NCBI RefSeq assembly: GCF_028898845.1 | Contig: NZ_CP118574.1 | Coordinates: forward strand, 1,488,001 to 1,552,000 | Direction: 5' to 3' | Length of the DNA: 64,000 nucleotides | Source of the DNA: Streptomyces sp. WZ-12 | Lineage (GTDB): Bacteria > Actinomycetota > Actinomycetes > Streptomycetales > Streptomycetaceae | Shown: positions 8,455 to 15,758 of the stretch, one piece after another | How the letters are laid out: each line of letters begins with the position of its first letter | Numbering within the stretch: the first letter of the stretch is position 1 | Notes under the pieces: generated by a model | Seen by the model: the letters and a program-made list of their open reading frames with translations, nothing else | What the model was told of the DNA's origin: nothing | Databases searched by the model: none | Position numbers and translations under genes: made by a program

Positions 8455-9075
8455 CTACGGCGCGGGGGTGTCGTCCCCGCCCGGTATTTCGCCCTCCCCC
8501 GGTGGCCGCGCCGCCACCGCGCCCAGGACCTGGCGCGGCTGCCCGGGCTCCAACGGCCCGGCGCCGACCGCGATCCAGCGGCCGCCGTCCCGCCACGCGT
8601 ACACCCGCGGCACCAACGTGCACAGCAGGTCCAGCGGCGCGGGGACGGGCAGTCCCCGCGCGCTCCGCTCCAGCGCGTCCGTGAGGTCGTGGACGACCGG
8701 CTCGCCCCACCGTAAGGACACCACCGCGACCAGCGCGGCGAGTTGCTCCGTGCACTCCTCGCGGGCCGTCGCGGCGTCCGCCGGGTCCGCGTCCCACAGC
8801 GGGCCGCTCGCCCACAGCGGCGCCACGTGGAAGCCCGGCCCGCTCTCGCCGACATCGGTGGGGGTCCTGCGCTCCGGAAACGGGCGGGACGTAAGGGCGT
8901 CGAGCCGGGCGAGCGCGGTGGGCGGCCCGCCGGGCGGCTCGGGTCCGTGCGGCGCGGTGGGCACGGCGGGGGTATCGGGCATGGCGGAAGCGGTCGGGGC
9001 GGTCGGTGTGCGGGGCGGCGGGATCGTCGGGTCGGTTCGCTGGCTGCGCTGTGGTTCTGGCGTCTGTGGCGTCAT
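8455..9075 (-). CDS. Conserved hypothetical actinobacterial protein
   Basis: 206 residues from the ATG at 9075. The first 40 residues are a low-complexity Pro/Thr linker; the start could instead be the internal Met near residue 30. The rest is a soluble globular domain with W-A-S-G-P-L-W, a helical E-C-T-E-Q-L-A-A-L-V segment, R-W-G-E-P-V and L-L-C-T-L-V-P-R-V-Y-A-W-R-D-G-G-R-W. No catalytic motif is evident and I do not recognise a named family. It stands alone, convergent with mug and divergent from the ROK gene. Confidence 0.65.
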   Translation of the reverse strand: MTPQTPEPQRSQRTDPTIPPPRTPTAPTASAMPDTPAVPTAPHGPEPPGGPPTALARLDALTSRPFPERRTPTDVGESGPGFHVAPLWASGPLWDADPADAATAREECTEQLAALVAVVSLRWGEPVVHDLTDALERSARGLPVPAPLDLLCTLVPRVYAWRDGGRWIAVGAGPLEPGQPRQVLGAVAARPPGEGEIPGGDDTPAP

Positions 9076-9247
9076 ACCGTCAGTAAACCGCTGGGGTCTG
9101 ACAATTGGCCGTGCGCACGGGGTGCGGCCGGTTCGGGCCAGCCCCGCGGAGCCGGCCAAGCCCCGGCGGCCACGCGGCTCGCGGGACTCGCCGCACACCC
9201 GCTGACCGGCTACGATCCGCCAGACAGGCGAGGCGAGGAGACGGACG

Positions 9248-10405
9248 TTGGGTCGGCTCACCGGCGGGGACCCCTCCCTGCTGCGACGGATCAACTCCGC
9301 GGTGGTGCTGCACGCGCTGCGCGCCGCGGACTCCCCCACGCTCACCGATCTCGTCCAGGTGACCGGCCTGTCCCGGCCGACGGTCGAGGGCGTGATCGAG
9401 GGGCTCATCGAGACCGGGCTGGTGGCCGAGGCGCCCGCCGAGGAGGGCGAGATCCGGCGGCAGGGCCGGCCGGCCCGCCGGTTCCGGTTCGTCACGGAGG
9501 CCGGGCACCTGTTGGGCATCGAGATCGGGGCGCACCGGGTCGCGGTGGTCCTCGCCGACCTCAGTGGCCAGGTGGTGGACGCGGCGGAGCGCGACGTGGC
9601 GGAGTCAGCGCCGGCCGACGAACGGCTGGAGCGGGTCCGGGCGGTGGTCTCCGACCTGCTGCGCCGGACGGGCGTGGCCCGCAGTTCGCTGCGGGCGGTC
9701 GGCGCGGCCAGTCCGGGCATCGTGGAGGCGGACGGCACCGTGCGGCTGGGCACCGCGCTGCCCGGCTGGACCGGGCTGCCGCTCGGCGAGCGGCTGCGAC
9801 GGTCGTTCCGCTGCCCGGTGCTGGTGGAGAACGACGCCAACGCGGCGGCGGTGGCGGAGCATTGGCAGGGCGCGGCCACCCATTCCGACGACGTGGTGTT
9901 CGTCCTCGCGGGGCTGAGTCCGGGCGCCGGGGCGCTGATCGGCGGGCGGCTGCACCGCGGGTTCGGCGGCGCCGCCGGGGAGATCGGCGCGCTCCACCTG
10001 CTGGGCCGGGAGGCGAAGCCCGAGGCCCTGCTGTCGACCACCGGGGAACCGCTGCAACCGCTGGACGAGGCGCAGGTGGCGGCGGTGTTCGCGGCGGCCC
10101 GGGACGGGGACGCGCACGCGCGGGAGGCGGTGGACCGCTTCCTGCGGCGGCTGGTGCACGACGTGGCCGCGCTGGTGCTGGCGCTGGACCCGGAGTTGGT
10201 GGTGGTCGGCGGCTGGGCGTCCGGTCTGGCGGGCGTGCTGACGCCGCTGCGGCGGGAGTTGGCGCGGTACTGCCTGCGCCCGCCGGAGGTGGTGGTGTCG
10301 CGGCTGGGGCAGGCCGCGATCGCCACCGGAGCGCTGCGGTTGGCGCTGGACCACGTGGAGGGCGAACTCTTCGCCGTGGAGGGCACGGTGACCGCGCGGC
10401 GGTGA
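9248..10405 (+). CDS. ROK-family transcriptional regulator (NagC/XylR type)
   Basis: 385 residues starting at a TTG (9248) with AGGAG 7 nt upstream. An N-terminal winged helix-turn-helix (about residues 10-70, TLTDLVQVTGLSRPTVEGVI) is followed by a ROK sugar-kinase-like fold: G-I-E-I-G-A-H, A-S-P-G-I-V, V-E-N-D-A-N-A-A-A, and G-G-A-A-G-E-I-G. The Cys-x-Cys-G-x-x-G-Cys zinc cluster found in many ROK proteins after A-G-E-I-G is absent, so it should be a regulator without sugar-kinase activity. Such proteins usually respond to a sugar or sugar phosphate. The target is unknown. The neighbour is a DasR-like GntR regulator, which is suggestive of carbon control. Confidence 0.9.
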   Translation: MGRLTGGDPSLLRRINSAVVLHALRAADSPTLTDLVQVTGLSRPTVEGVIEGLIETGLVAEAPAEEGEIRRQGRPARRFRFVTEAGHLLGIEIGAHRVAVVLADLSGQVVDAAERDVAESAPADERLERVRAVVSDLLRRTGVARSSLRAVGAASPGIVEADGTVRLGTALPGWTGLPLGERLRRSFRCPVLVENDANAAAVAEHWQGAATHSDDVVFVLAGLSPGAGALIGGRLHRGFGGAAGEIGALHLLGREAKPEALLSTTGEPLQPLDEAQVAAVFAAARDGDAHAREAVDRFLRRLVHDVAALVLALDPELVVVGGWASGLAGVLTPLRRELARYCLRPPEVVVSRLGQAAIATGALRLALDHVEGELFAVEGTVTARR

Positions 10406-10435
10406 GCGGCACGCCCGCGGTGCGGTGGACGGCGG

Positions 10436-10468
10436 CGGGCCCGCACCGGGGCGTCCGGTGCGGGCCCG
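10436..10468. terminator. Strong bidirectional terminator between ROK and GntR genes
   Basis: A perfect 14-bp stem (10436-10449 with 10455-10468, CGGGCCCGCACCGG and its complement) closes a 5-nt GGCGT loop. It sits between convergent stop codons at 10405 and 10496, as expected for an intrinsic terminator in a high-GC actinomycete, where T-tracts are often missing. Confidence 0.8.
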
Positions 10469-10495
10469 TCCGACGTGGCGCGGCCGACCCGTAGG

Positions 10496-11242
10496 TCAGC
10501 TCGCGAGCAGCGGTTCCGTCTCGCGCTCCCCGAAGGTGAGCCGGCAGGTGTCGGCGCGGTAGGTGGAGACCGCGACGGCGACGGCCCGGCCACGGGAGAC
10601 ATAGCGGGTGGTGACGACCAGGACGGGCGCGCCGGGCAGGCGGTCCAGTTGCCTGGCGTCCTCGGCGCGGGCCGAGCCCAGTTCGACGGTGCGGTCCTGG
10701 CCGTCCAGGTCGAGCTCCTGGAGGGCGCCCAGCACGGCGCGGGCGCGGGCGGCGGAGTCGACGGGCGGGGCGTCGGCGTCGGCCGGTACCGCGTCGGCCC
10801 GGACGTACAACAGCTCGGCGGCGACCGGCTGTTGGGCCGAGACCCGGCTGCGGCGGACGAGGTGGGCCACCTCGCCGGGGGCGGTCTCCAACAGGCGGGC
10901 CACCGCGGCGGGCAGCTCGTCGGTCTCGATCGCGTCGACCGGCTGCCAGTCGTCGCCGGCGGCGCCCGGCCAGGTGTGGCGTGCCGGCCCGACGGCGACG
11001 CCGACCCGGGGCGGCGCAACGGTGGTGCCGACGCCGCGGCGGCGTTGGAGCCGGCCCTCCAACTCCAGTTGTTCGAGCGCCTGTCGGAGCGTGGCCCGGG
11101 CGACGCCGAAGCGCGCCGCCAGATCCCGCTCGTTGGGCAGGATCTCCCCGACCGCGAACTCCTTGTCCAGCGCGTCGCTGAGCACCGTCTTGAGATGCCA
11201 GTACTTGGGCTCCGGAGCCGTTTCCAGCTGCGTGATCCCCAC
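10496..11242 (-). CDS. GntR-family regulator of the HutC/UTRA subfamily
   Basis: 248 residues. The N-terminal GntR winged helix (about 12-75) shows L-P-N-E-R-D-L-A-A-R-F-G-V-A-R-A-T-L-R-Q-A, then a G-R-L-x-R-R-x-G-x-G-T-x-V wing. The C-terminal UTRA-type effector domain (about 85-245) ends in V-S-T-Y-R-A-D-T-C-R-L-T-F. The subfamily includes DasR, which senses amino-sugar phosphates. The start is a GTG at 11242 with only a weak purine-rich site before it. About 200 nt upstream is a promoter whose -35 box lies inside a palindrome close to the DasR operator (separate entry), so control by itself or by DasR is plausible. The leader also contains three tandem 25-bp repeats. Confidence 0.88.
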   Translation of the reverse strand: MGITQLETAPEPKYWHLKTVLSDALDKEFAVGEILPNERDLAARFGVARATLRQALEQLELEGRLQRRRGVGTTVAPPRVGVAVGPARHTWPGAAGDDWQPVDAIETDELPAAVARLLETAPGEVAHLVRRSRVSAQQPVAAELLYVRADAVPADADAPPVDSAARARAVLGALQELDLDGQDRTVELGSARAEDARQLDRLPGAPVLVVTTRYVSRGRAVAVAVSTYRADTCRLTFGERETEPLLAS

Positions 11243-11325
11243 CCCCCGAGGCCGCGGGCCCGCCGCGCGGACCCCATGCTGATGCGTAACGAGATGACGT
11301 GCTAACCGACCCGCGAACGAGCCGG

Positions 11326-11401
11326 TGACACCCGGCCCCTAGCGGGTCCGTGACACCTGGCCCCTAGCGGGTCCGTAGACACCCGGCCCCTGACGGGTCC
11401 G
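11326..11401. repeat. Three tandem 25-26 bp repeats in the GntR leader
   Basis: Units at 11326-11350, 11351-11375 and 11376-11401 share the pattern T-(A)GACACCYGGCCCCTAGCGGGTCCG. Units 1 and 2 differ at one base; unit 3 has one inserted base and a changed TGAC. They lie between the GntR start (11242) and its probable promoter (about 11445-11472), so they are likely transcribed as part of the 5' leader. Function unknown. Confidence 0.85.
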
Positions 11402-11443
11402 AGTAATGCGCGCTTCTTTATTAAAGGTTGTTGCAGTATCTCG

Positions 11444-11478
11444 ACGATATGACCACCCCCACCCTTGGTCAAGACCAA
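11444..11478 (-). promoter_or_regulatory. Probable promoter with an overlapping DasR-like operator
   Basis: On the minus strand, TTGACC (11472-11467) is spaced 17 nt from TATCGT (11449-11444), a reasonable sigma-70-type promoter reading toward the GntR gene. The -35 box is inside the near-palindrome TTGGTCAAGACCAA (11465-11478). Its TGGTC-N2-GACCA core equals the known dre consensus of DasR (TGGTCTAGACCA) except at the two central bases. Binding there would block the promoter. It also lies 120 bp before the racemase gene. Confidence 0.55.
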
Positions 11479-11597
11479 TCCCCCATCCGTTTCCGCCCGC
11501 TCGCCGCGTCTTCACCGGGCCACCAGCACCCGTTCGGCACCGTCCACGGGGCAACCGGCCATCCGCCGCGCCCGGGGCGGCCGTTAGGCTCGCGGGC

Positions 11598-12260
11598 ATG
11601 CTCGCCCTGCTGCACACCTCACCGGTCCACGTCCCCGTCTTCGATGCGCTGCGCGACGCGGACGCGCCCGGGCTGCCGCTGCGGCATCTGGTCCGGCCGG
11701 AACTCCTGGCGGGCGCGCGGGAGTCGGGGCCCGAAGGGGTCGCGGGGGAGGTCGCCGAGGCGCTCGGCGAGGCGGTCCGCGCCGGGGCCCGGGCGGTGCT
11801 GTGCACCTGCTCGACGCTCGGGTCGGTGGCCGAGGCGGCCGGGCCGACGGCGGGCCTGCCGGTGCTGCGGGTGGACCGGCCGATGGCCGCGGCGGCCGTC
11901 GCGCACGGACCCCGGATCGCGGTGCTCGCCGCCTTGGAGAGCACCCTGACGCCCACCGAGGAGCTGATCGCCGAGGAGGCCCACCGGGCCGGGCGGCCGG
12001 CGCGGGTGCGCCACGTCCTCGTCGCGGGCGCCTGGGAGCGGTTCGAGGCCGGTGACCGGGCGGGCTATCTGGCGGCGGTCGCCGACGCGGCGCGGCGGGA
12101 GCGGGACGGCGGCCGGGCCGATGTCCTCGTCCTGGCGCAGGCGTCCATGGCTCCCGTGGCGGAACGGTGCGCGGCCGGCGGATCGGGCGGGAACGAGGTG
12201 CCGGTGCTGGCGAGTCCGCGCAGCGGCCTGCGGGCCGCGGCCCGGCTAGCGGGCGAGTGA
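11598..12260 (+). CDS. Asp/Glu racemase-family protein
   Basis: 220 residues from the ATG at 11598. The frame is open further upstream but those residues look non-coding. A -10-like TAGGCT ends 7 nt before the ATG, suggesting a leaderless message. The family (Asp/Glu/hydantoin racemases, maleate isomerases) uses two Cys. The first is visible in A-V-L-C-T-C-S-T-L-G-S-V (about residue 68). The second is expected near the C-terminal A-Q-A-S-M-A-P, where a Ser/Ala stretch stands and the nearest Cys is in E-R-C-A-A, so racemase activity is uncertain. A-x-x-S-T-L-x-P-T is also family-like. The 3' end overlaps the convergent sigma gene by 15 nt. Confidence 0.75.
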   Translation: MLALLHTSPVHVPVFDALRDADAPGLPLRHLVRPELLAGARESGPEGVAGEVAEALGEAVRAGARAVLCTCSTLGSVAEAAGPTAGLPVLRVDRPMAAAAVAHGPRIAVLAALESTLTPTEELIAEEAHRAGRPARVRHVLVAGAWERFEAGDRAGYLAAVADAARRERDGGRADVLVLAQASMAPVAERCAAGGSGGNEVPVLASPRSGLRAAARLAGE

Positions 12261-13145
12261 GACCAACTTGTCCGGGTTGCGCAGGATGTAGACGGTCTCG
12301 ATCCGGCCGTCCCGGATGCCGAGTTGGACGACCGAGTCGGGGGTTCCGTCGACGCGGGCGAGCAGCGCGATCCCGCCGTTGAGTTCGAGGAAGTCGAGCT
12401 CCAGGCCCGCCGGGAGCATGGCGATGACGCCGATGAGGAACCGGGCGACCCTGTCGGCGGACTCGATGATCCGCAGCGAGGACTTGGCCCTGCCGCCGCC
12501 GTCCCCGACCAGCCGGGCGTCCGCCGCGAGCATGGCCAGCAGAGCCTCCAGGTCGCCGCCGGCGGCGGCCGACAGGAACCGCTCGGTCAACTCCCGCTGC
12601 CGGCCCGGGTCGACGTCGAACCGCGGTCTGCCCTCCGCCACGTGGCGCCGGGCCCGGCCCGCGAGTTGGCGCACCGCGGCCTCGCTGCGCTCCAGGACGG
12701 CGGCGATCTCCGCGTACGGGTAGCCGAACGCCTCGCGCAGCACGAACACCGCGCGCTCCAACGGGGAGAGCGCCTCCATCACGACGAGGACGGCGAGGGT
12801 GACGGTCTCGGCGAACGCCGCCCGCTCGGCGCCGTCGGGGAGGGGTTGCCCGGGGGCCAGCACGTCAGTGGCGAGGGGTTCGGGCAACCAGGGCCCCACG
12901 TAGGACTCGCGGCGCGACTGGAGTTGGCGGAGCCGGTCGATGGCCAACCGGGTGGTGATGCGGACCAGATAGGCGCGCGGTTCGCGCACCTCCGCCCGGT
13001 CCGCGGCGAACCAGCGCAGCCAGGCGTCCTGGACCACGTCCTCGGCGTCGGCCACCCGGCCGAGCATCCGGTAGGCCACTCCCTGGAGCAGCGGGCGGTG
13101 GGCCTCGAAGACCGTGGTGGCGTCGTCGGCGGGATCGGGCAGCAC
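12246..13145 (-). CDS. ECF41-type sigma factor with C-terminal SnoaL-like domain
   Basis: About 299 residues from the GTG at 13145, preceded by GGGATGGAAC. A longer frame to 13289 would run through a terminator hairpin, so the short start is preferred. Sigma region 2 (F-E-A-H-R-P-L-L-Q-G-V-A-Y-R-M-L-G, D-A-E-D-V-V-Q-D-A-W-L-R-W) is followed by the ECF41-specific linker Y-V-G-P-W-L-P-E-P. Region 4 comes next (L-S-P-L-E-R-A-V-F-V-L-R-E-A-F), then a SnoaL-like domain ending with the hallmark N-P-D-K-L. In this group the fused domain tunes sigma activity in place of an anti-sigma factor. A COMD-type redox partner gene is often adjacent but is not obvious here. Confidence 0.92.
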   Translation of the reverse strand: MLPDPADDATTVFEAHRPLLQGVAYRMLGRVADAEDVVQDAWLRWFAADRAEVREPRAYLVRITTRLAIDRLRQLQSRRESYVGPWLPEPLATDVLAPGQPLPDGAERAAFAETVTLAVLVVMEALSPLERAVFVLREAFGYPYAEIAAVLERSEAAVRQLAGRARRHVAEGRPRFDVDPGRQRELTERFLSAAAGGDLEALLAMLAADARLVGDGGGRAKSSLRIIESADRVARFLIGVIAMLPAGLELDFLELNGGIALLARVDGTPDSVVQLGIRDGRIETVYILRNPDKLVSLAR

Positions 13146-13258
13146 CGTTCCATCCCAGCGGGCGGGCACCGCGTTGTCCACCCGGGAGGCCAGGTCACCT
13201 GCCGTTGTGGGGTGTTGCCTTCGTCTCGTCGGACCCGTCCGGTCGGGTCTTCCTGGCC

Positions 13259-13282
13259 GGCGCCGCCCAGTGGGGCGGCGCC
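13259..13282 (-). terminator. Intrinsic terminator after the VOC gene
   Basis: A perfect 10-bp stem GGCGCCGCCC/GGGCGGCGCC closes an AGTG loop. It lies 30 nt beyond the stop of the minus-strand VOC gene and upstream of the sigma factor start, separating the two units. Confidence 0.75.
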
Positions 13283-13311
13283 TCGTCAAGTGGGGTGCGG
13301 GCGGCCGGGGT

Positions 13312-13734
13312 TCAGGACGCTTCCAGGACCCGCGCGTTGTTCCAGTCGCGGGTGCACAGGACCAGGCGGTAGCCGTCGGGGTCCTCGATGGTGACGCCCC
13401 AGGTGTCCCAGTAGGGGTTGTGGGCCGGTACGCGGGTGCCGCCGCAGCGTTCCAACCGGGCGACGAGGTCGTCGGGGACCGGGCCGTCCAGGTAGAGGAC
13501 GAGGAGGTCGTCCGGTGTCGGGGTCGGGCGGAGCGCGCCCGTGGGGTCGAGGGTCAGCTCCAGGTGCCACGTGGCGTCCGGCGAGCCCAGCATGAGGAGG
13601 GAGTGCTCGCCCTCCTGGGCGGTGTGGCGGTGGAGTTCGCGCAGGCCCAGCCCGTCGCGCCAGAAGCGGCCGGCGGCGGTCAGGTCGCGGGTCGGACGGG
13701 CGAGCCGGAGGTGTGCGGAACCGAGGGCGGGCAT
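13312..13734 (-). CDS. VOC (glyoxalase/bleomycin-resistance) family protein
   Basis: 140 residues with the beta-alpha-beta-beta-beta duplication of the vicinal oxygen chelate superfamily: an N-terminal H-L-R-L-A-R-P-T-R-D-L and F-W-R-D-G-L-G-L, and a C-terminal half with W-G-V-T-I-E-D-P-D-G-Y-R-L-V-L. Potential metal ligands are His9, one mid-protein His/Glu (W-H-L-E-L) and a Glu in T-I-E-D-P. Members range from glyoxalase I to antibiotic-binding proteins, so the substrate is unknown. It stands alone. Confidence 0.88.
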   Translation of the reverse strand: MPALGSAHLRLARPTRDLTAAGRFWRDGLGLRELHRHTAQEGEHSLLMLGSPDATWHLELTLDPTGALRPTPTPDDLLVLYLDGPVPDDLVARLERCGGTRVPAHNPYWDTWGVTIEDPDGYRLVLCTRDWNNARVLEAS

Positions 13735-13949
13735 GGCGGTCGCCTTCCATGGGGCCGGCCGGGCGGCGGCGTGTTACCGGAGCGTAGAGGTCCGGTCCGG
13801 TTCCTGGCGATCGGTCGGTGGTCCTGCGACTCCGGTCCCGGTTCCCGCCCCATGTGGGCGTAGTTCACCGGGAGTTCGCCCGCGCGGCACCGGATGGCGA
13901 TACGAACGGGGGCGTAACGAACGCGAGGGCGGCAGCACGGAGGTAGCAG

Positions 13950-14177
13950 ATGGCGCAGGGTACGGGCAGCGGCTTCGGACGGCGGTCGCTCCTCCACGGG
14001 GCGGCGGGCTCCGTGGGACTGGTGCCGCCCGCGGTGACCGGCGCCGTTCCGGCCGGGGCCGCGCCGGCCCTGGTGCGCCGCGGGCGGCCGCGCGCCTCCT
14101 GGGGCGTGCAGGCCGGTGACGAAGGCGGCGGGAGCTTGTTCACCAAGACGCTGCAACCAGGATGGGTGGGGCAGTAG
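13950..14177 (+). pseudogene. phoD: Truncated PhoD-like alkaline phosphatase (Tat signal peptide only)
   Basis: A 75-residue frame starts at an ATG with an excellent GGAGG site. It has a twin-arginine signal (G-R-R-S-L-L-H-G-A-A-G, Ala-rich core), then R-R-G-R-P-R-A-S-W-G-V-Q-A-G-D, which is the conserved start of mature PhoD-family phosphodiesterases/phosphatases. After residue 57 the similarity stops (E-G-G-G-S-L-F-T-K) and the frame ends 18 residues later. The roughly 450-residue catalytic domain is absent, and the ACT-GNAT gene begins 84 bp on. A large internal/3' deletion is the simplest reading. The short remnant may still be expressed and exported. Confidence 0.7.
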
Positions 14178-14260
14178 AGACCAATGCGTCGATTGTGTCT
14201 TTTACCCGTCCGACACAAGGTGTTGGCGACCAGGCAACACCGTTCCGCGAGGCTGTCCGC

Positions 14261-15688
14261 ATGACTGACGCGACTTCCGCCCGTTCCACCCGACGCCACC
14301 ACTGGCGTCGGGACGTCGTCGAACTGGCCGCCCTGTTCACAGCCGTGGCGGTGGCCGACGCCGCCGCCAACACCGTCGCCCACGGCCCCTCCGGTCCGGT
14401 GCTGTTGTGCGCCGGCGCGGCCGCACTGTTGGCCACGACCGGCTTCCACGTCTGGTGGGCGCGCCGGCATGAACACGCCCCACCGCCGACGGACGCCGGG
14501 GATACGCCCGCCGCCGACGGGCCGACCGCCACGGCGACCGCAGCGCCGGCGCCCGAGGGCGGCACCCGGGAGGCGGCGCTGTGGCGGATGCGTACCACCG
14601 TCCGGGACGAGCCGGGCAGCCTGGCCGCCCTGTGCACGGCGCTGGCCGCCCGCCGGGTGGACATCCTCAGCCTCCAGGCCCACCCGCTGTCCTCCGGGAC
14701 GGTCGACGAGTTCCTGCTGCGCGCCCCGGCGGAGTTGGCGCCGCGTCACCTGACGGCCGCGGTGGCCGCCGCGGGCGGCGCGGAGACCTGGCTGGAGCGG
14801 GCCGACGCGCACGACCTGGTCGACGCGCCGACCCGGATGTTGGGCCTGGCCACCCGCACCGCCCTGGATTCCGCCGAACTCCCGCTGGCTCTCCGGCAGT
14901 TGCTTGGGCGCTGCACGCTCCACTCGGTGCCGGCCCGGTCGCTGACCGGCCAGCCGCTCGCCGAAGCCGTGCCCGCCGAGGGCGTGTTGGAGGAGCACAC
15001 CATGACGTTCCGCGATCCCTCCGGGGGCTCGCTCACCATCGAGAGGCCGCAGTTGCCGTTCACCCCCACCGAGTTCGCCCGGGTGCGCGCGCTGGTCGAG
15101 CTGGACACCCGGCTCGGTCAGCGCGTACCGCCGCGCCGCGAGGTGCTCACGCTGCCCGAGGGCAACGCGCTCACGGTCCGCCGCGCCGGCCCCGGCGACC
15201 TGACCGCCGCCCGCGCGATGCACCTGCGCTGCTCCGAGCGGACGTTGGTGCGGCGCTACCACGGCCCGGTCGGGGACGCCGACCGCTATCTCGACCACCT
15301 GCTCAGCCCGCGGTTCGGCCGCACGCTGGCCGCGGAGACCGTCTCCGGGCGGCTGGTCGCGCTGGGCCACCTGCTGTGGGACGGCGACGAGACCGAGGTG
15401 GCGCTGCTGGTCGAGGACGCCTGGCAGCAGCGCGGCATCGGCGCGGAACTGCTGCGCCGGCTGGTCGAGATGGCCGCCGAGACCGGCAGCAAGAGCGTCT
15501 ACGCGATCACCCAGGCGTCCAACACCGGCATGGTGACGGCGATGCGCGGCCTGGGGCTGCCGCTGGACTACCAGATAGAGGAGGGCACGCTGGTCATCAC
15601 GGCGCGCCCGACGGGCGCCTGGGACCACCGGGAGCCCCGGGAGTCACGGGAGGCGATCCGGGTCCGGGACGGGTCCCGCCGGGGCTGA
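14261..15688 (+). CDS. Membrane-anchored ACT-domain / GNAT acetyltransferase fusion
   Basis: 475 residues from the ATG at 14261; an earlier in-frame start at 14162 is less likely. Two hydrophobic segments (about 20-40 and 45-65) suggest a membrane hairpin, followed by a Pro/Ala linker. A module at about 108-165 (W-R-M-R-T-T-V-R-D-E-P-G-S-L-A-A-L-C-T-A-L) is ACT-like, a regulatory domain that usually binds amino acids. The C-terminal 150 residues are a GNAT domain with the acetyl-CoA loop A-W-Q-Q-R-G-I-G-A-E-L-L-R and N-T-G-M-V-T-A-M-R. Such fusions may acetylate proteins in response to amino-acid levels, but the target here is unknown. Confidence 0.82.
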   Translation: MTDATSARSTRRHHWRRDVVELAALFTAVAVADAAANTVAHGPSGPVLLCAGAAALLATTGFHVWWARRHEHAPPPTDAGDTPAADGPTATATAAPAPEGGTREAALWRMRTTVRDEPGSLAALCTALAARRVDILSLQAHPLSSGTVDEFLLRAPAELAPRHLTAAVAAAGGAETWLERADAHDLVDAPTRMLGLATRTALDSAELPLALRQLLGRCTLHSVPARSLTGQPLAEAVPAEGVLEEHTMTFRDPSGGSLTIERPQLPFTPTEFARVRALVELDTRLGQRVPPRREVLTLPEGNALTVRRAGPGDLTAARAMHLRCSERTLVRRYHGPVGDADRYLDHLLSPRFGRTLAAETVSGRLVALGHLLWDGDETEVALLVEDAWQQRGIGAELLRRLVEMAAETGSKSVYAITQASNTGMVTAMRGLGLPLDYQIEEGTLVITARPTGAWDHREPRESREAIRVRDGSRRG

Positions 15689-15758
15689 GGGGACGCGTCA
15701 GCAACGTGAGCCGGAATGATGGTGACGCGGCGGGCTGATCCATACGAGGATGGCCCGC

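Noticed and set aside
8455..11277. 940-residue minus-strand open frame
   Set aside because: It strings together the antisense of the ROK gene, a wrong frame of GntR and the real 206-residue gene at 8455-9075. Only the last part has coding character.
13146..13289. N-terminal extension of the ECF41 sigma factor
   Set aside because: The extension begins beside the terminator hairpin at 13259-13282 and is Arg/Pro-rich, unlike family members, which start just before the F-E-A-H-R segment.
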